64,000 nucleotides of DNA. Source: Dorea_D hominis (GTDB lineage: Bacteria > Bacillota > Clostridia > Lachnospirales > Lachnospiraceae). The translations under genes were made by a program, and so were the position numbers. A model generated the notes under the pieces. It was not told where the DNA came from, made no database searches, and was given only the letters and a program-made list of their open reading frames with translations. Below, in pieces: positions 25,610-34,623 of this stretch. The stretch lies in contig NZ_JACOOY010000013.1 of assembly GCF_014287705.1 (NCBI RefSeq), positions 1 through 64,000 of the forward strand, in the 5' to 3' direction. Each line of letters opens with the position of its first letter. The stretch's first letter is position 1.

Positions 25610-26452
25610 TTATTTACTATATAACCAGTCGGTAATATGAACTGATTTTACTACAGAATGTGCTTGATTCTCAGAACATTCTCTTTCCCGCTCAGACATT
25701 TGCGCCTGCTCTATGATTGCTTCTGCAATCTTCCTTGCCAGTTTTTTCTGTTCCTTAGTATCTGCTTTATTCAAAATAATATGATATTCCATCTCATTGG
25801 TCACAGATTTTCTTCCGCCACACGGACTTAATGCAAGTTTTACCAGATCCTTCCATTCAAGTATCTCATCTGTATTTTTATTAAGAATCTGCGCCACATG
25901 CTCCGGACGACAGCAACATTCTTGAATCTGTTGCCCAATGCCATCCAGCCCATATACACTAATTACATGAGTTGTTCCCTTTAAAATGACCGGTTCGGTA
26001 TCTCTCGGCGCTTTGACCGGCAGACATTTTGCTCCGTCTGCCTCCAGAAACATCCAAACATTTAAGTTTTCTACATTTATAAGAAAATCCAACGGAAAAC
26101 TCCCCATTTTCTCTTTACTTATGGGGATTCCCATCCACACCGTACTTTTTTTTTCAAGTACACTTTTTATCTGCTCCAGATCCGCTTCTTTCACAAAACA
26201 TTCTTCCGGTCCGGTCTGCATATGTGTTGTCGTAGACACAATATGCGGTATTTTTTCTGCAAGACACTCTTCCCGGAGTCTCCGGATAACAGTTGTCTTA
26301 CCTCCGGCTCCTACAACACTGACTATGCCTGTCCTTTTTTTTTCCCACATCCTGGCCATCGGATTCGATACAGCTCCAGTCTCCAACGCTTTCCAGAGAC
26401 TGTCTGTCCATTTCCATCCATTTTCATCTAAACTGTATATTTCGCCAGTCAT
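25610..26452 (-). CDS. yqeC: YqeC, selenium-dependent Mo hydroxylase accessory protein
   Basis: A 280-aa predicted P-loop protein: GIVSVVGAGGKTTVIRRL (about 43-60) is the nucleotide site, followed by HIVSTTTHMQTGPEE and LEADGAKCLPVKAPRDTEPVI, both typical of YqeC. YqeB and YqeC are the known genomic markers of molybdenum hydroxylases carrying a labile selenium ligand. The gene begins 4 bases after the large subunit stop, so it is part of the operon. Its biochemical step is unknown. Confidence 0.9.
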   Translation of the reverse strand: MTGEIYSLDENGWKWTDSLWKALETGAVSNPMARMWEKKRTGIVSVVGAGGKTTVIRRLREECLAEKIPHIVSTTTHMQTGPEECFVKEADLEQIKSVLEKKSTVWMGIPISKEKMGSFPLDFLINVENLNVWMFLEADGAKCLPVKAPRDTEPVILKGTTHVISVYGLDGIGQQIQECCCRPEHVAQILNKNTDEILEWKDLVKLALSPCGGRKSVTNEMEYHIILNKADTKEQKKLARKIAEAIIEQAQMSERERECSENQAHSVVKSVHITDWLYSK

Positions 26453-26455
26453 TTT

Positions 26456-28738
26456 CTATTCTCCGTCCAAAAGTGCCATAGCAATTTTCTCACTGGTAAT
26501 TGGAAGGTCTCTGTGCCAGCATCCGGTTGCGTTGTAAATCGCATGCGCAATTGCCGGTGCCGGAGTATTGATTACAATCTCTCCAATTGATTTTACACCA
26601 AATGGTCCAGTCGGTTCATAGCTTGGTCTGAATTCCACACGTAACGGTCCGTAATCTCTTCTTGTCGGGATCTTATACTGCATGAAGGAATTATTTATCA
26701 TCTGACCTTTTTCTGTATATTGGATATTCTCATAAAGAGTCATTCCGATTCCCTGTCCAAGACCGCCTTCTGCCTGAACAGTTGCAAGATTCGGATTCAC
26801 AACCGTTCCACAGTCGATGACAGACGCATAGTCCAAAACTTCCACATGACCGGTTGCTTTATCCAGCTCGATCTCGACTGCTCCTGCCATATATGGCGGT
26901 GGAGATACCGGCGAGGTGTGGCTTTCTGTAACCTGTAAAGCAAAGTCATTGAAACTCTGTGCTTTAAACCCGACTTCTTCTGTCGTCACAGATCTTCCAG
27001 TCTTTATATTGCGCACCTGATGACCTTCCAGTTCGACATCTTCTTCATCACATTCCATCATGAGCGCAGCCAGCTTACAGATTCTCCTCTCAAGCTCAGT
27101 ACATGCCTTAACAACTGCCTGACCGGTAATATAAGTCGTACTGGATGCATAAGATCCGGAATCATATGGAGAATTGTCCGTATCCGCACCGGACACAAAA
27201 ATCTCATCCGTCGATACATGCAGTACATCTGCTGCCATCTGTGAAAGAATGGTGTCACATCCGGTTCCCATATCTGCCGCTGCAATGGAAAGTTTGTAGC
27301 TGCCATCTTCATTTAACATTACAGTTGCCGATCCAACATCGACAAAGGAAATACAAGATCCCTGCATTGCCATCGCAATTCCTACAGAACGGACTTTTCC
27401 ATTTCCCATGTCCCGGCATGGATATTTATCTTTCCATCCGATCATATCTGCCGCTCTCACAAGACATTCATCCAGACGGCAGGACTCCGCAGTCTCATCA
27501 AAATAAGCCGGCATTTTCATGCCCTGTTTTAATATATTCTGCATACGCAGTTCTACCGGATCACGTTTCAGAATTCCTGCCAGTTCATTGACCATGGATT
27601 CGAGTGCAAAAATTCCCTGTGTTGCTCCGTATCCGCGGTATGCACCCGCGGCAAGCTGATTCGTATAAACTACATCAAACGTATGGCGGAATGCCTCCAG
27701 ATTTCCGGTATACATTGGAATGGACTTATGTCCGGTAAGCCCCGCTGTCGTTGGCCCGTGGTCACCGTAAGCTCCTGTATTCGACAGATTGTAAATATCG
27801 ATCACACGAATCTTCCCGTCATTGTCTGCTCCAAGTCTCACAGTGACATCCATCTCATGCCTCGGTGAGCCTGCGATTTGACTTTCCACTCTTGTGTAGA
27901 TCATCTTGGATGGTTTCTTTGTCATCCACGTTACAAATGCCGGATAGACTTCCGATACTGATGTCTGTTTCGCACCAAATCCGCCGCCAATTCTTGGTTT
28001 TATAACACGTATCTTACTCTTCGGGATGCCCAGAGCATTTCCGAGAATACGACGCAGATGGAAAACAATCTGGGTTGAGCTCAGTACAACCAGTCTGCCA
28101 TATGTGTCCAGATAGCAGGCTGTCCGGAATGTCTCCATCATCGTCTGGTTCACTGCCGGAACATGATAAGTGTGTTCCAGTACGATATCACAGTCTTTAA
28201 ACGTACCTTCCACATCTCCCTTTTCTTCCTCCATGTGGGCACATAAATTTCGCTTATTGTCTGCGCCAACCGGATACAGGGATTTCCAGCTGTCCTCCGG
28301 ATGCACCAGTGTCTCGTTGTCCTTCGCAGTATGATAATCCAGCACTGCCGGAAGGACTTTGTATTTCACTTTTAACATCTTAAGTGCACGGTCTACGCAT
28401 GCCTCGTCCTCACCAGCCACGATTGCAACCGGATCTCCGACAAAACGTACATGCCGATCCAAAATGAGCCGATCATACGGACTCCACTCCGGATACGTCT
28501 GCCCCGCCTGCGCAAAACGTTCTTTCGGGACATCCTCCCATGTATAAATAGCTTCAACACCCGGAACTTTTAGTGCGACCGTTTTATTGACTTCTTCTAC
28601 GATTGCATTAGCGTGCGGACTTCTCAGAACTTTGACAATGAGACATTCCTTTGGCGCAAGATCATCGGTATATACCGGCTGACCGGTCACCAGCGCCATT
28701 GCATCTTTTTTGCGTACTCTTTTTCCTACTTCCCGCAT
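26456..28738 (-). CDS. xdhA: Xanthine dehydrogenase-type molybdopterin-binding subunit
   Basis: The large catalytic subunit (760 aa) of a molybdenum hydroxylase acting on purines such as xanthine or hypoxanthine. VGKRVRKKDAMALVTGQPVYTDDL opens the aldehyde oxidase/xanthine dehydrogenase domain. RPRIGGGFGAKQ (GGGFGxK) and GAYRGYGATQ contact the cofactor, and GVKSIGEIVI near the C-terminus holds the catalytic Glu. Selenium use is inferred from the adjacent yqeB and yqeC; the selenium is a labile ligand, not selenocysteine, so no in-frame TGA is expected. Substrate range could also include other N-heterocycles. Confidence 0.92.
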   Translation of the reverse strand: MREVGKRVRKKDAMALVTGQPVYTDDLAPKECLIVKVLRSPHANAIVEEVNKTVALKVPGVEAIYTWEDVPKERFAQAGQTYPEWSPYDRLILDRHVRFVGDPVAIVAGEDEACVDRALKMLKVKYKVLPAVLDYHTAKDNETLVHPEDSWKSLYPVGADNKRNLCAHMEEEKGDVEGTFKDCDIVLEHTYHVPAVNQTMMETFRTACYLDTYGRLVVLSSTQIVFHLRRILGNALGIPKSKIRVIKPRIGGGFGAKQTSVSEVYPAFVTWMTKKPSKMIYTRVESQIAGSPRHEMDVTVRLGADNDGKIRVIDIYNLSNTGAYGDHGPTTAGLTGHKSIPMYTGNLEAFRHTFDVVYTNQLAAGAYRGYGATQGIFALESMVNELAGILKRDPVELRMQNILKQGMKMPAYFDETAESCRLDECLVRAADMIGWKDKYPCRDMGNGKVRSVGIAMAMQGSCISFVDVGSATVMLNEDGSYKLSIAAADMGTGCDTILSQMAADVLHVSTDEIFVSGADTDNSPYDSGSYASSTTYITGQAVVKACTELERRICKLAALMMECDEEDVELEGHQVRNIKTGRSVTTEEVGFKAQSFNDFALQVTESHTSPVSPPPYMAGAVEIELDKATGHVEVLDYASVIDCGTVVNPNLATVQAEGGLGQGIGMTLYENIQYTEKGQMINNSFMQYKIPTRRDYGPLRVEFRPSYEPTGPFGVKSIGEIVINTPAPAIAHAIYNATGCWHRDLPITSEKIAMALLDGE

Positions 28739-29202
28739 GTCGCACCTCCATTTTTCCGATATTCCATAAATGCATGGATTCCCCGGAGCTGTCCTTCATA
28801 TCCGGAACAGCGGCAGAGGTTTCCTGCCAGATACTGTTTGATTTCTTCGTCTGTCGGTTCTTCTTTCTCCCGGAACAGGGCGATTGCATTCATGATCATG
28901 CCCGGATTACAGAAACCACATTGTTCTGCTCCCTGATCGGCAATAAATCTTCCAAACTCTTCTGCCTCTTTCTGAAGTCCTTCCATTGTCTCCACTTTAT
29001 GTCCATCCGCTCTTGCAGCCAGAACAGCACAGGACAGTACCGGTTTCTCGTCTAAAAATACAGTACACAAGCCACAGTTCGTTGTCTCACAGCCACATTT
29101 GACACTGTAGCATCCATGCGCACGCAGAAATTTGAAAAGCGTCATATCCGGGCTGATATCATCAACCACTTTTTTTCCATTTAACATGATACTGATGAGC
29201 AT
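28726..29202 (-). CDS. xdhC: Xanthine dehydrogenase-type [2Fe-2S] subunit
   Basis: A 158-aa electron-transfer subunit with both iron-sulfur domains: a plant-type ferredoxin domain (CGCETTNCGLCTV...C) and the helical domain CGFCNPGMIMNA...GNLCRCSGY. It passes electrons from molybdenum to the FAD subunit. It overlaps the large subunit gene by 13 bp and begins one base after the FAD subunit gene ends, so the three are translated together. Confidence 0.94.
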   Translation of the reverse strand: MLISIMLNGKKVVDDISPDMTLFKFLRAHGCYSVKCGCETTNCGLCTVFLDEKPVLSCAVLAARADGHKVETMEGLQKEAEEFGRFIADQGAEQCGFCNPGMIMNAIALFREKEEPTDEEIKQYLAGNLCRCSGYEGQLRGIHAFMEYRKNGGATCGK

Positions 29203-29203
29203 C

Positions 29204-29977
29204 CTACTTTTCCTCCTTTTCTACGTCTTTTATCTTGTCAAAGCATCGTGTGATCAACACCTCTGCCAGATGCGAACGGAATTTCGCCGATGCACGCATA
29301 TTGCTGTCTGTCTTCACCTGCGCTGCCAGTTTCTTTGCTGACTCTTCACTTAAATCTCCGGCTCCAAAAAGCTCGGCTTTCATCGGTCTTGCTCCGACTG
29401 CCACACGGATCTCTTCCCCGGTCTTTGAAGCGGAAACCGCAAGAACCGGAAAATCAGTCTTCGTATTCCGATGTGTCAGATAAGCAAAATGTCCCGGCGT
29501 CTTTGCAATACGGACATTAACAAGAATATCATTATCACGTTTCATCTGTGCAAATTCTTCCAACGGAACAATCCCGCCTTTATAAAGCTCTACAGATGTA
29601 TGCAGAGACAACAATACGGTCAGTACATCGGAAAAACCAAATCTTCCAAATACGCTTCCTCCGACGGTTGCTAGATTCCGGAACTGTACTCCTACGATAT
29701 CCTGCACTGCATCCCGGATCGCATTTTCAAAATAATCATTCACCGCACTGTGAAGTTCCAGTTCACGGAGCGTCACCATCGCTCCAATAATAAATTCTGT
29801 ATCTGTCTCTTCTATCGTATCCAGTCCGAGTCCGGACAGATCGATCGCTTTTTGCACCTGCACATCACTCATCCGCATCCAGAGCATTCCGCCAAGCACC
29901 CGGTTGCTGCGCTTCTGATTCAGTTCATACGCTTCTTCCAGACTGGCTGCTTTTACATATTCTTTTATTCGCAACAT
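29204..29977 (-). CDS. xdhB: Xanthine dehydrogenase-type FAD-binding subunit
   Basis: An FAD-binding subunit of the CO dehydrogenase/xanthine dehydrogenase medium chain family. Signatures: LNQKRSNRVLGGMLWMRMS near the N-terminus, and FRNLATVGGSVFGRFGFSDVL (ATVGGS) binding FAD. A CO-dehydrogenase flavoprotein C-terminal domain follows. The frame extends to 30019, but AGGAGG eight bases before the ATG at 29977 marks the start (257 aa). It is the first gene of the dehydrogenase operon. A TATAAT-like -10 lies at about 30022-30027. Confidence 0.9.
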   Translation of the reverse strand: MLRIKEYVKAASLEEAYELNQKRSNRVLGGMLWMRMSDVQVQKAIDLSGLGLDTIEETDTEFIIGAMVTLRELELHSAVNDYFENAIRDAVQDIVGVQFRNLATVGGSVFGRFGFSDVLTVLLSLHTSVELYKGGIVPLEEFAQMKRDNDILVNVRIAKTPGHFAYLTHRNTKTDFPVLAVSASKTGEEIRVAVGARPMKAELFGAGDLSEESAKKLAAQVKTDSNMRASAKFRSHLAEVLITRCFDKIKDVEKEEK

Positions 29978-30056
29978 CTGTAAAACCTCCTGTTTAGTGG
30001 ACATACTTTCTTTTTTCACTTAATTATACACTATCTTTTTCTGTTTTTACATAGAA

Positions 30057-30097
30057 AATCCCCTCGTTTCTTCTGTTATCCAGTGAACAAGGGGATT
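30057..30097 (-). terminator. Terminator between the permease and dehydrogenase genes
   Basis: AATCCCCT and AGGGGATT pair around a long loop, followed by TTCT on the minus strand. It lies 40 bases past the permease stop, suggesting separate transcription of permease and dehydrogenase. Confidence 0.6.
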
Positions 30098-30139
30098 GCC
30101 CATTTCATTTTTTATTTGTCTGTCTGTTTTTATGTATAG

Positions 30140-31555
30140 TTATTCTTCTGCATCCGGCTTTGCTTCTTCATCTTTCGGCAATGCAATATTTAAAATAATT
30201 GCAACAAGTGCTGCCGGCACAATACCGGAGCCTCCGAAAATAAGCTGGATTCCTTCCGGTAATCCGGATAAAACAGCGCTGTTCGCGCCAATACCATATC
30301 CAAGTCCAAGCGCTACGGATACGATTGTAATACTTCTCATCGTCATCTTTTCTTTTGTGATCAACTGTATACCACTGATTACAATAGAAGAGAACATCAT
30401 AACCGCTGCTCCACCAAGAACGCTCTGTGGCATAATAGAAATCAGTGCAGCCAGTTTCGGGAACAATCCGCACAGGATCAGGAAAATCGCTCCTGTAGCG
30501 AGCGCGAAACGGTTCACGATCTTCGTCATCGTTACAAGTCCTACATTCTGGCTGAACGATGTATTCGGCAGTACACCGAATAATGCAGCAAGTGTAGATC
30601 CGATTCCGTCACAGACAACGCCACCGGAAAGTTCAGAATCTGTTGCCTCTCTGCTCATACCACCTTCGATTACACCGGAGATATCTCCTACTGTCTCTAC
30701 AGCAGTTACAATAAACATGATCATAACAGGGACAATCGCTCTTGCGTCAAATACAATTTTTATCGGCATAATTTTCGGAACTGCAAACCAGCTTGCCTGT
30801 GCAACTTTATCCCAGTTTAATACCCATGCTTTTGTATACTCCACACCATCCGCATCGATACCTGTCGTCGGAAGTACCACGCCCATAATTGCTGCAATGA
30901 TATAACCCACAATAATACCTATTAAAATAGAAGATGCACTGGTCATTCCTTTTGTACCATGTTTTAAAACAATAATCACAATCAGTACAACCAGACCAAG
31001 GAGCAGATTTTCTACAGAGCCAAAATCTTTTGCTGAATTTCCACCGCCAAACGAATTCACACCAACACCTATAAGCGAAAGTCCAATAGACAATACAACT
31101 GTACCGGTTACAACTGCCGGGAAAAACTTACGAAGCGGCTTTAATAAAAATCCAAGCACACTCTCAAAAAGTCCGCCGATCACAGAAGCCCCCATAATGG
31201 CACCATATCCTAAGACACCTCCGCCCATCACACTGGCAACACTGCTGCAGACTCCGATAAATCCGGAACTGGTTCCCATGATGATCGGAACTTTTCCACC
31301 AATCGGTCCAATCGCATAAAGCTGAATCAACGTTACAACACCCGCGATCAACATCGCATTCTGTAAAAGCGCAATCTGAACGTCTGCAAATTCTGTTCCG
31401 GAGGCAATTCCACAGGCTCCTGTAATAATAAGAACCGGTGTCAAGTTACCTACAAACATTGCAAATACATGCTGCAGACCAAGGAGAATCGCTTTTCCCA
31501 GCGGAAGCTTCCCATAGAAGTCATACTCCGCTCCTTTGTTTTCTACTTCTTTCAT
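30140..31555 (-). CDS. Xanthine/uracil permease (nucleobase:cation symporter-2 family)
   Basis: A 12 to 14-helix purine transporter. The N-terminus (LPLGKAILLGLQHVFAMFVGNLTPVLI) is the family hallmark, with NTSFSQNVGLVTMTKIVNR and GAIFLILCGLFPKLAALISIMPQSVLGGA further on. The frame reaches 31597, but AAGGAG before the ATG at 31555 gives a 471-aa protein. Next to a xanthine dehydrogenase-type operon the substrate is probably xanthine or a related purine. An inverted repeat (AGGCAG...CTGCCT, about 31584-31605) lies in its 5' leader. Confidence 0.92.
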   Translation of the reverse strand: MKEVENKGAEYDFYGKLPLGKAILLGLQHVFAMFVGNLTPVLIITGACGIASGTEFADVQIALLQNAMLIAGVVTLIQLYAIGPIGGKVPIIMGTSSGFIGVCSSVASVMGGGVLGYGAIMGASVIGGLFESVLGFLLKPLRKFFPAVVTGTVVLSIGLSLIGVGVNSFGGGNSAKDFGSVENLLLGLVVLIVIIVLKHGTKGMTSASSILIGIIVGYIIAAIMGVVLPTTGIDADGVEYTKAWVLNWDKVAQASWFAVPKIMPIKIVFDARAIVPVMIMFIVTAVETVGDISGVIEGGMSREATDSELSGGVVCDGIGSTLAALFGVLPNTSFSQNVGLVTMTKIVNRFALATGAIFLILCGLFPKLAALISIMPQSVLGGAAVMMFSSIVISGIQLITKEKMTMRSITIVSVALGLGYGIGANSAVLSGLPEGIQLIFGGSGIVPAALVAIILNIALPKDEEAKPDAEE

Positions 31556-31702
31556 TTCTTTAGTCTCCTTTTTGCTATATAATAGGCAGCCGACCACGAC
31601 TGCCTTATTTTGACAACTTATTATAGCGCAATTTTTTTATCCTGTACAGATTTACATATTATTTTTCATCTGGAACAATATATATTTTTTTTATATATGC
31701 TA

Positions 31703-31731
31703 TTGACATCCCATTTCTGTCGCTTTATGAT
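31703..31731 (+). promoter_or_regulatory. Promoter of the PadR operon
   Basis: TTGACA (31703-31708), 17 bp, TATGAT (31726-31731), followed by an alternating TATATA run. PadR family repressors often bind their own promoter; no clear ATGT-type operator was found. Confidence 0.75.
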
Positions 31732-31772
31732 ATATATATAATTTATATATATAATTTTTATATATGATATCA

Positions 31773-31834
31773 GGTTACAAAAGTCTTACATTCATATGTG
31801 CCTGCACATAAGTAACTGGAAGACTTTTGTACCC
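31773..31834. repeat. Dispersed hairpin repeat, copy 1
   Basis: GGT-ACAAAAGTCTT ... ATATGTGC-CT-GCACATA ... AAGACTTTTGT-ACC forms a long stem in the 5' leader of the PadR operon. It shares its core (TGTGC-NT-GCACATAAGT) and outer CAGG-TCAAAAG arm with copies at 35261-35323 and 36798-36858. Confidence 0.7.
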
Positions 31835-31859
31835 CCCAATATTACAAGGAGGTATTGCA

Positions 31860-32180
31860 ATGTATTACTTTCCAGTATCCGCTCTGCTGATCGAATATCT
31901 GATCCTTACAATCGTAGATTCCAGGGACTCTTACGGATACGAAATCAGCCAGACGATCAAACTGGTCGCTGATATTAAGGAATCAACCTTATATCCAATC
32001 CTGAAACGCATGGAAAAAGCCGGCTACGTCACAACTTATTCACAGGAATTTCAGGGAAGAAAGAGAAAATATTACTCCATCACTCCTTCCGGCAAAGAAC
32101 AGATGAATTATCTGCATACAGAATGGAACGCTTACCGGGATACTATTGATGGAATTATAGAAGGGAGAATCAGACATTGA
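31860..32180 (+). CDS. PadR-family transcriptional regulator
   Basis: A 106-aa winged-helix protein: SALLIEYLILTIVDSRDSYGYEISQTIKLVADIKESTLYPILKRMEKAGYVTTY is the standard PadR N-terminal domain, with RKYYSITPSGKEQM the wing and hinge. AAGGAGG before the ATG at 31860 sets the start; the frame extends 11 codons further upstream. It heads a three-gene operon with DUF1700 and DUF4097 proteins, a common Firmicute set tied to envelope or antimicrobial response, and probably represses it. Confidence 0.92.
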   Translation: MYYFPVSALLIEYLILTIVDSRDSYGYEISQTIKLVADIKESTLYPILKRMEKAGYVTTYSQEFQGRKRKYYSITPSGKEQMNYLHTEWNAYRDTIDGIIEGRIRH

Positions 32181-32860
32181 GTATCACAACAAAGAAAGAA
32201 TACCTGGATCAACTGCATAAATATCTGAAGAAACTTCCACGCGAAGATTATGAAGATGCCATGGAATATTTCACTGAATACTTTGAAGAAACAGACGATG
32301 AAGGTGCACAGAAATTAATGGAAGAACTCGGCACGCCAAAGCAGGCAGCAAGAGATCTGATCGGCAATCTCTTAGACAAGAAAACAAATGCTTATCACAC
32401 TTCTGCGCCCTCACCAAATGCATATAACACAACATCAGAGTTACCAAAGAAACGAAAAAATTCACATATTATCTGGATTGCATGTCTTGCACTCCTTGCA
32501 GCACCAATCGGGGGACCATTGCTTGTAGCTGCCGCAGTTGTTATCTTCTGCATCTTCCTCTGCCTTGCACTTTTGCTTTTCTGTGGATTTCTGCTTGTAT
32601 TCTGCGGAATTATTGCAGGTGTTGTCATTGCCATCCGGGGAATTCTGGCGATTCCATTTTCTTCTGCCGGATTTGCCGTCGTTGCCGGAAGTGGGCTGCT
32701 TATACTGGGTGTCAGCATCCTGTCTGCTTTATTTATCTACTGGCTGTGTCGCCTGGCAGCCAGACTTTTTGTAAAACTTGCCAGACATCTGACTAACAGA
32801 ACCAGTCATCGTCAGAATCTTTCCAATACTATTGGAACTACAGGAAAGGAGAGTCGATAA
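32177..32860 (+). CDS. DUF1700 (HAAS-domain) membrane protein
   Basis: A 227-aa protein starting with the HAAS signature (KKEYLDQLHKYLKKLPREDYEDAMEYFTEYFEE, then LGTPKQAARDLIGNLL). A basic linker follows, then four hydrophobic segments from about residue 95 (WIACLALLAAPIGGPLLVAAAVVIFCI...). It overlaps the PadR gene by 4 bp. The HAAS domain is thought to sense or bind a partner in the cytoplasm. The precise function is unknown. Confidence 0.85.
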   Translation: MSITTKKEYLDQLHKYLKKLPREDYEDAMEYFTEYFEETDDEGAQKLMEELGTPKQAARDLIGNLLDKKTNAYHTSAPSPNAYNTTSELPKKRKNSHIIWIACLALLAAPIGGPLLVAAAVVIFCIFLCLALLLFCGFLLVFCGIIAGVVIAIRGILAIPFSSAGFAVVAGSGLLILGVSILSALFIYWLCRLAARLFVKLARHLTNRTSHRQNLSNTIGTTGKESR

Positions 32861-32863
32861 ATT

Positions 32864-33760
32864 ATGAAAAACTGGAAAAAAATTACACTCATCACTGGCA
32901 CAGTCTGCACTATACTTGGATTTTTTCTTCTAATCTTCGGTCTATTTGCAGGTGGTATCCAATATCTGACATCCACTGATCTTGGCAGTTTTAATAATTC
33001 CGATAAAAGTGCAGCAAAAGTTCAGAAATTAGTTACAGAAGAACTTTCTCCATATAAAAACTTGGATGTATCTCTGGATTCCTTGAATCTGCAAGTGCGC
33101 TATTCAAAAGATAATACCTATGCTCTTTCATATAAAAATACTAAGACATCTAAAACGAAAAGCACCACTCCAATTACCTGGTCACAGTCCGGAAACACTT
33201 TAAAAATCCGTGAGCGTAATTTGAAAAAGCATACCTGGTTTCATATTGACCTTAACTTTCTGATCTGCCTTTTCGGAAACGATGATGAAAAAGAAGCGGT
33301 ATCCGATGAAGATATGGTAACTTTATATATTCCGAAAAATGCTGCTTTTGACCAGATTACACTGGAAAACAATGATGGTAATCTGCTCCTTAACAATCTT
33401 AGAACCAGCCAAGGTATTATCCATGTCGATGATGGCGATATTATTTTCAAGAACTGTGCACTACGCAATACACTACTAACTTCTAATGACGGAGATGTTC
33501 TTAGTACCGCTACTACCTATTCCGGAAATACGGCAATCACATGCAAAGATGGAGATGTACTTTTCTATCGTGCAGCAGATGTATTGAAGCCACTTTCCCT
33601 GAAACTTGAAACGAACGACGGTGAAATCATTGTTCCTTCTTCATTTTCCGGAAAAGTAAAGGAAAAAGATGATAAAAGCATCTACCAGCAGAATGGCAGG
33701 GATGGATACGGAACTTTATCCATTCAATCAGAAGACGGAGATATTGTCTTACATGCTTAA
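32864..33760 (+). CDS. DUF4097-family beta-repeat protein, membrane anchored
   Basis: A 298-aa protein with one N-terminal transmembrane helix (ITLITGTVCTILGFFLLIFGLFAGGI) and a C-terminal right-handed beta-repeat typical of DUF4097, seen as repeating N/D-DG steps (ENNDGNLLLNN, VDDGDIIFKN, SNDGDVLST, CKDGDVLFY, TNDGEIIV, SEDGDIVLHA). It begins four bases after the DUF1700 gene. Proteins of this kind sit outside the membrane in stress operons. No enzyme activity is expected. Confidence 0.85.
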   Translation: MKNWKKITLITGTVCTILGFFLLIFGLFAGGIQYLTSTDLGSFNNSDKSAAKVQKLVTEELSPYKNLDVSLDSLNLQVRYSKDNTYALSYKNTKTSKTKSTTPITWSQSGNTLKIRERNLKKHTWFHIDLNFLICLFGNDDEKEAVSDEDMVTLYIPKNAAFDQITLENNDGNLLLNNLRTSQGIIHVDDGDIIFKNCALRNTLLTSNDGDVLSTATTYSGNTAITCKDGDVLFYRAADVLKPLSLKLETNDGEIIVPSSFSGKVKEKDDKSIYQQNGRDGYGTLSIQSEDGDIVLHA

Positions 33761-33847
33761 AATCATATATGAAATACATGCTGACAATTCTTATCCGTTA
33801 TATCCATGCTGAGCTATAAGCAGGAAGTCAAAATGTACGAAGTACTT

Positions 33848-34069
33848 TTACACTGTCATCTTCTCGTTTCCTATACATACATGCTTCGGGTAAATATTTT
33901 TGTTTTTATAGACACTTAAAACAATCCCAAGCATTGCATAGCATACGACAATATAGTTACCTCCCGCCGACAGAAATGGCAGGAATGTCATAACTGTCGG
34001 AAATGCACCTACGTTGAAAAACTCTGTTCTTCCTCCGGCAAGATAAGACAGGGGATTTCTGATAAAGTA
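33848..34069 (-). pseudogene. Relic of an FtsW/RodA/SpoVE-family gene (C-terminal fragment)
   Basis: On the minus strand 73 sense codons lie between stops, with no start. They read RNPLSYLAGGRTEFFNVGAF, then TVMTFLPFLSAGGNYIVVCY and AMLGIVLSVYKNKNIYP. This resembles the last two helices of FtsW/RodA-type glycan polymerases (LPFxSxGG, then LLGIVLSVYR). The upstream part is missing. It fills much of the 444-bp gap between DUF4097 and rpsI and points to a deletion here. Confidence 0.7.
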
Positions 34070-34146
34070 TTACCATTTTTTGAGCACTGGTACACCGCTC
34101 AATATATCTCACTTTTTGCAAAACTTTAAAAATTTCAAGTATAAAG

Positions 34147-34177
34147 AAACCCCCAAAGCACAAGGCTTTGAGGGTTT
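34147..34177 (-). terminator. Terminator of rplM-rpsI
   Basis: AAACCCTCAAAGC / GCTTTGGGGGTTT is a 13-bp stem with one mismatch, followed by CTTT on the minus strand, about 30 bases after the rpsI stop. Confidence 0.85.
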
Positions 34178-34204
34178 TTTGTAAATTCTTTGTTCTGTTT
34201 TGAA

Positions 34205-34597
34205 TTATCTCTTAGAGAACTGTGGTGCTCTACGAGCTGCTTTGAGACCGTATTTCTTACGTTCTTTCATACGTGGATCACGTGTTAAATATCCGGCTTT
34301 CTTAAGTACCGGTCTGTAATCAGCATCAGCCTCAAGAAGTGCTCTTGCGATACCATGACGGATTGCTCCAGCCTGTCCTGTGTATCCGCCACCTTTAACA
34401 TTAACGATAACGTCGAATTTTCCTTCAGTCTCTGTAGCAACCAACGGCTGACGTACAACAACCTTTAATGTTTCAAGTCCAAGATACTCGTCAATATCTC
34501 TTTTATTAATTGTAATGTTACCTGTTCCAGGTACTAAATATACTCTTGCGATAGATTTTTTTCTTCTTCCTGTTCCGTAGAATTTTGCCTTAGCCAC
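34205..34597 (-). CDS. rpsI: 30S ribosomal protein S9
   Basis: A 130-aa small-subunit protein whose basic tail reaches the P-site tRNA. The family signatures GTGRRKKSIARVYL, VNVKGGGYTGQAGAIRHGIARALL, and the invariant C-terminus KKYGLKAARRAPQFSKR are all present. It follows rplM after 26 bp, the universal L13-S9 operon. Confidence 0.98.
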   Translation of the reverse strand: MAKAKFYGTGRRKKSIARVYLVPGTGNITINKRDIDEYLGLETLKVVVRQPLVATETEGKFDVIVNVKGGGYTGQAGAIRHGIARALLEADADYRPVLKKAGYLTRDPRMKERKKYGLKAARRAPQFSKR

Positions 34598-34623
34598 TGT
34601 AATATCCTCCTTTCAACCTTTCC

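Noticed and set aside
26456..28738. Selenocysteine in the molybdenum hydroxylase
   Set aside because: The frame is continuous with no internal TGA. The expected selenium is a labile ligand added after translation.
31556..31760. Purine riboswitch upstream of the xanthine/uracil permease
   Set aside because: The conserved loop sequences of the purine aptamer were not found, only a short inverted repeat in the leader.
33957..34163. 68-codon minus-strand ORF before rpsI
   Set aside because: It is a different frame across the FtsW-like relic and the rpsI terminator. The relic frame has recognisable protein similarity and this one has none.
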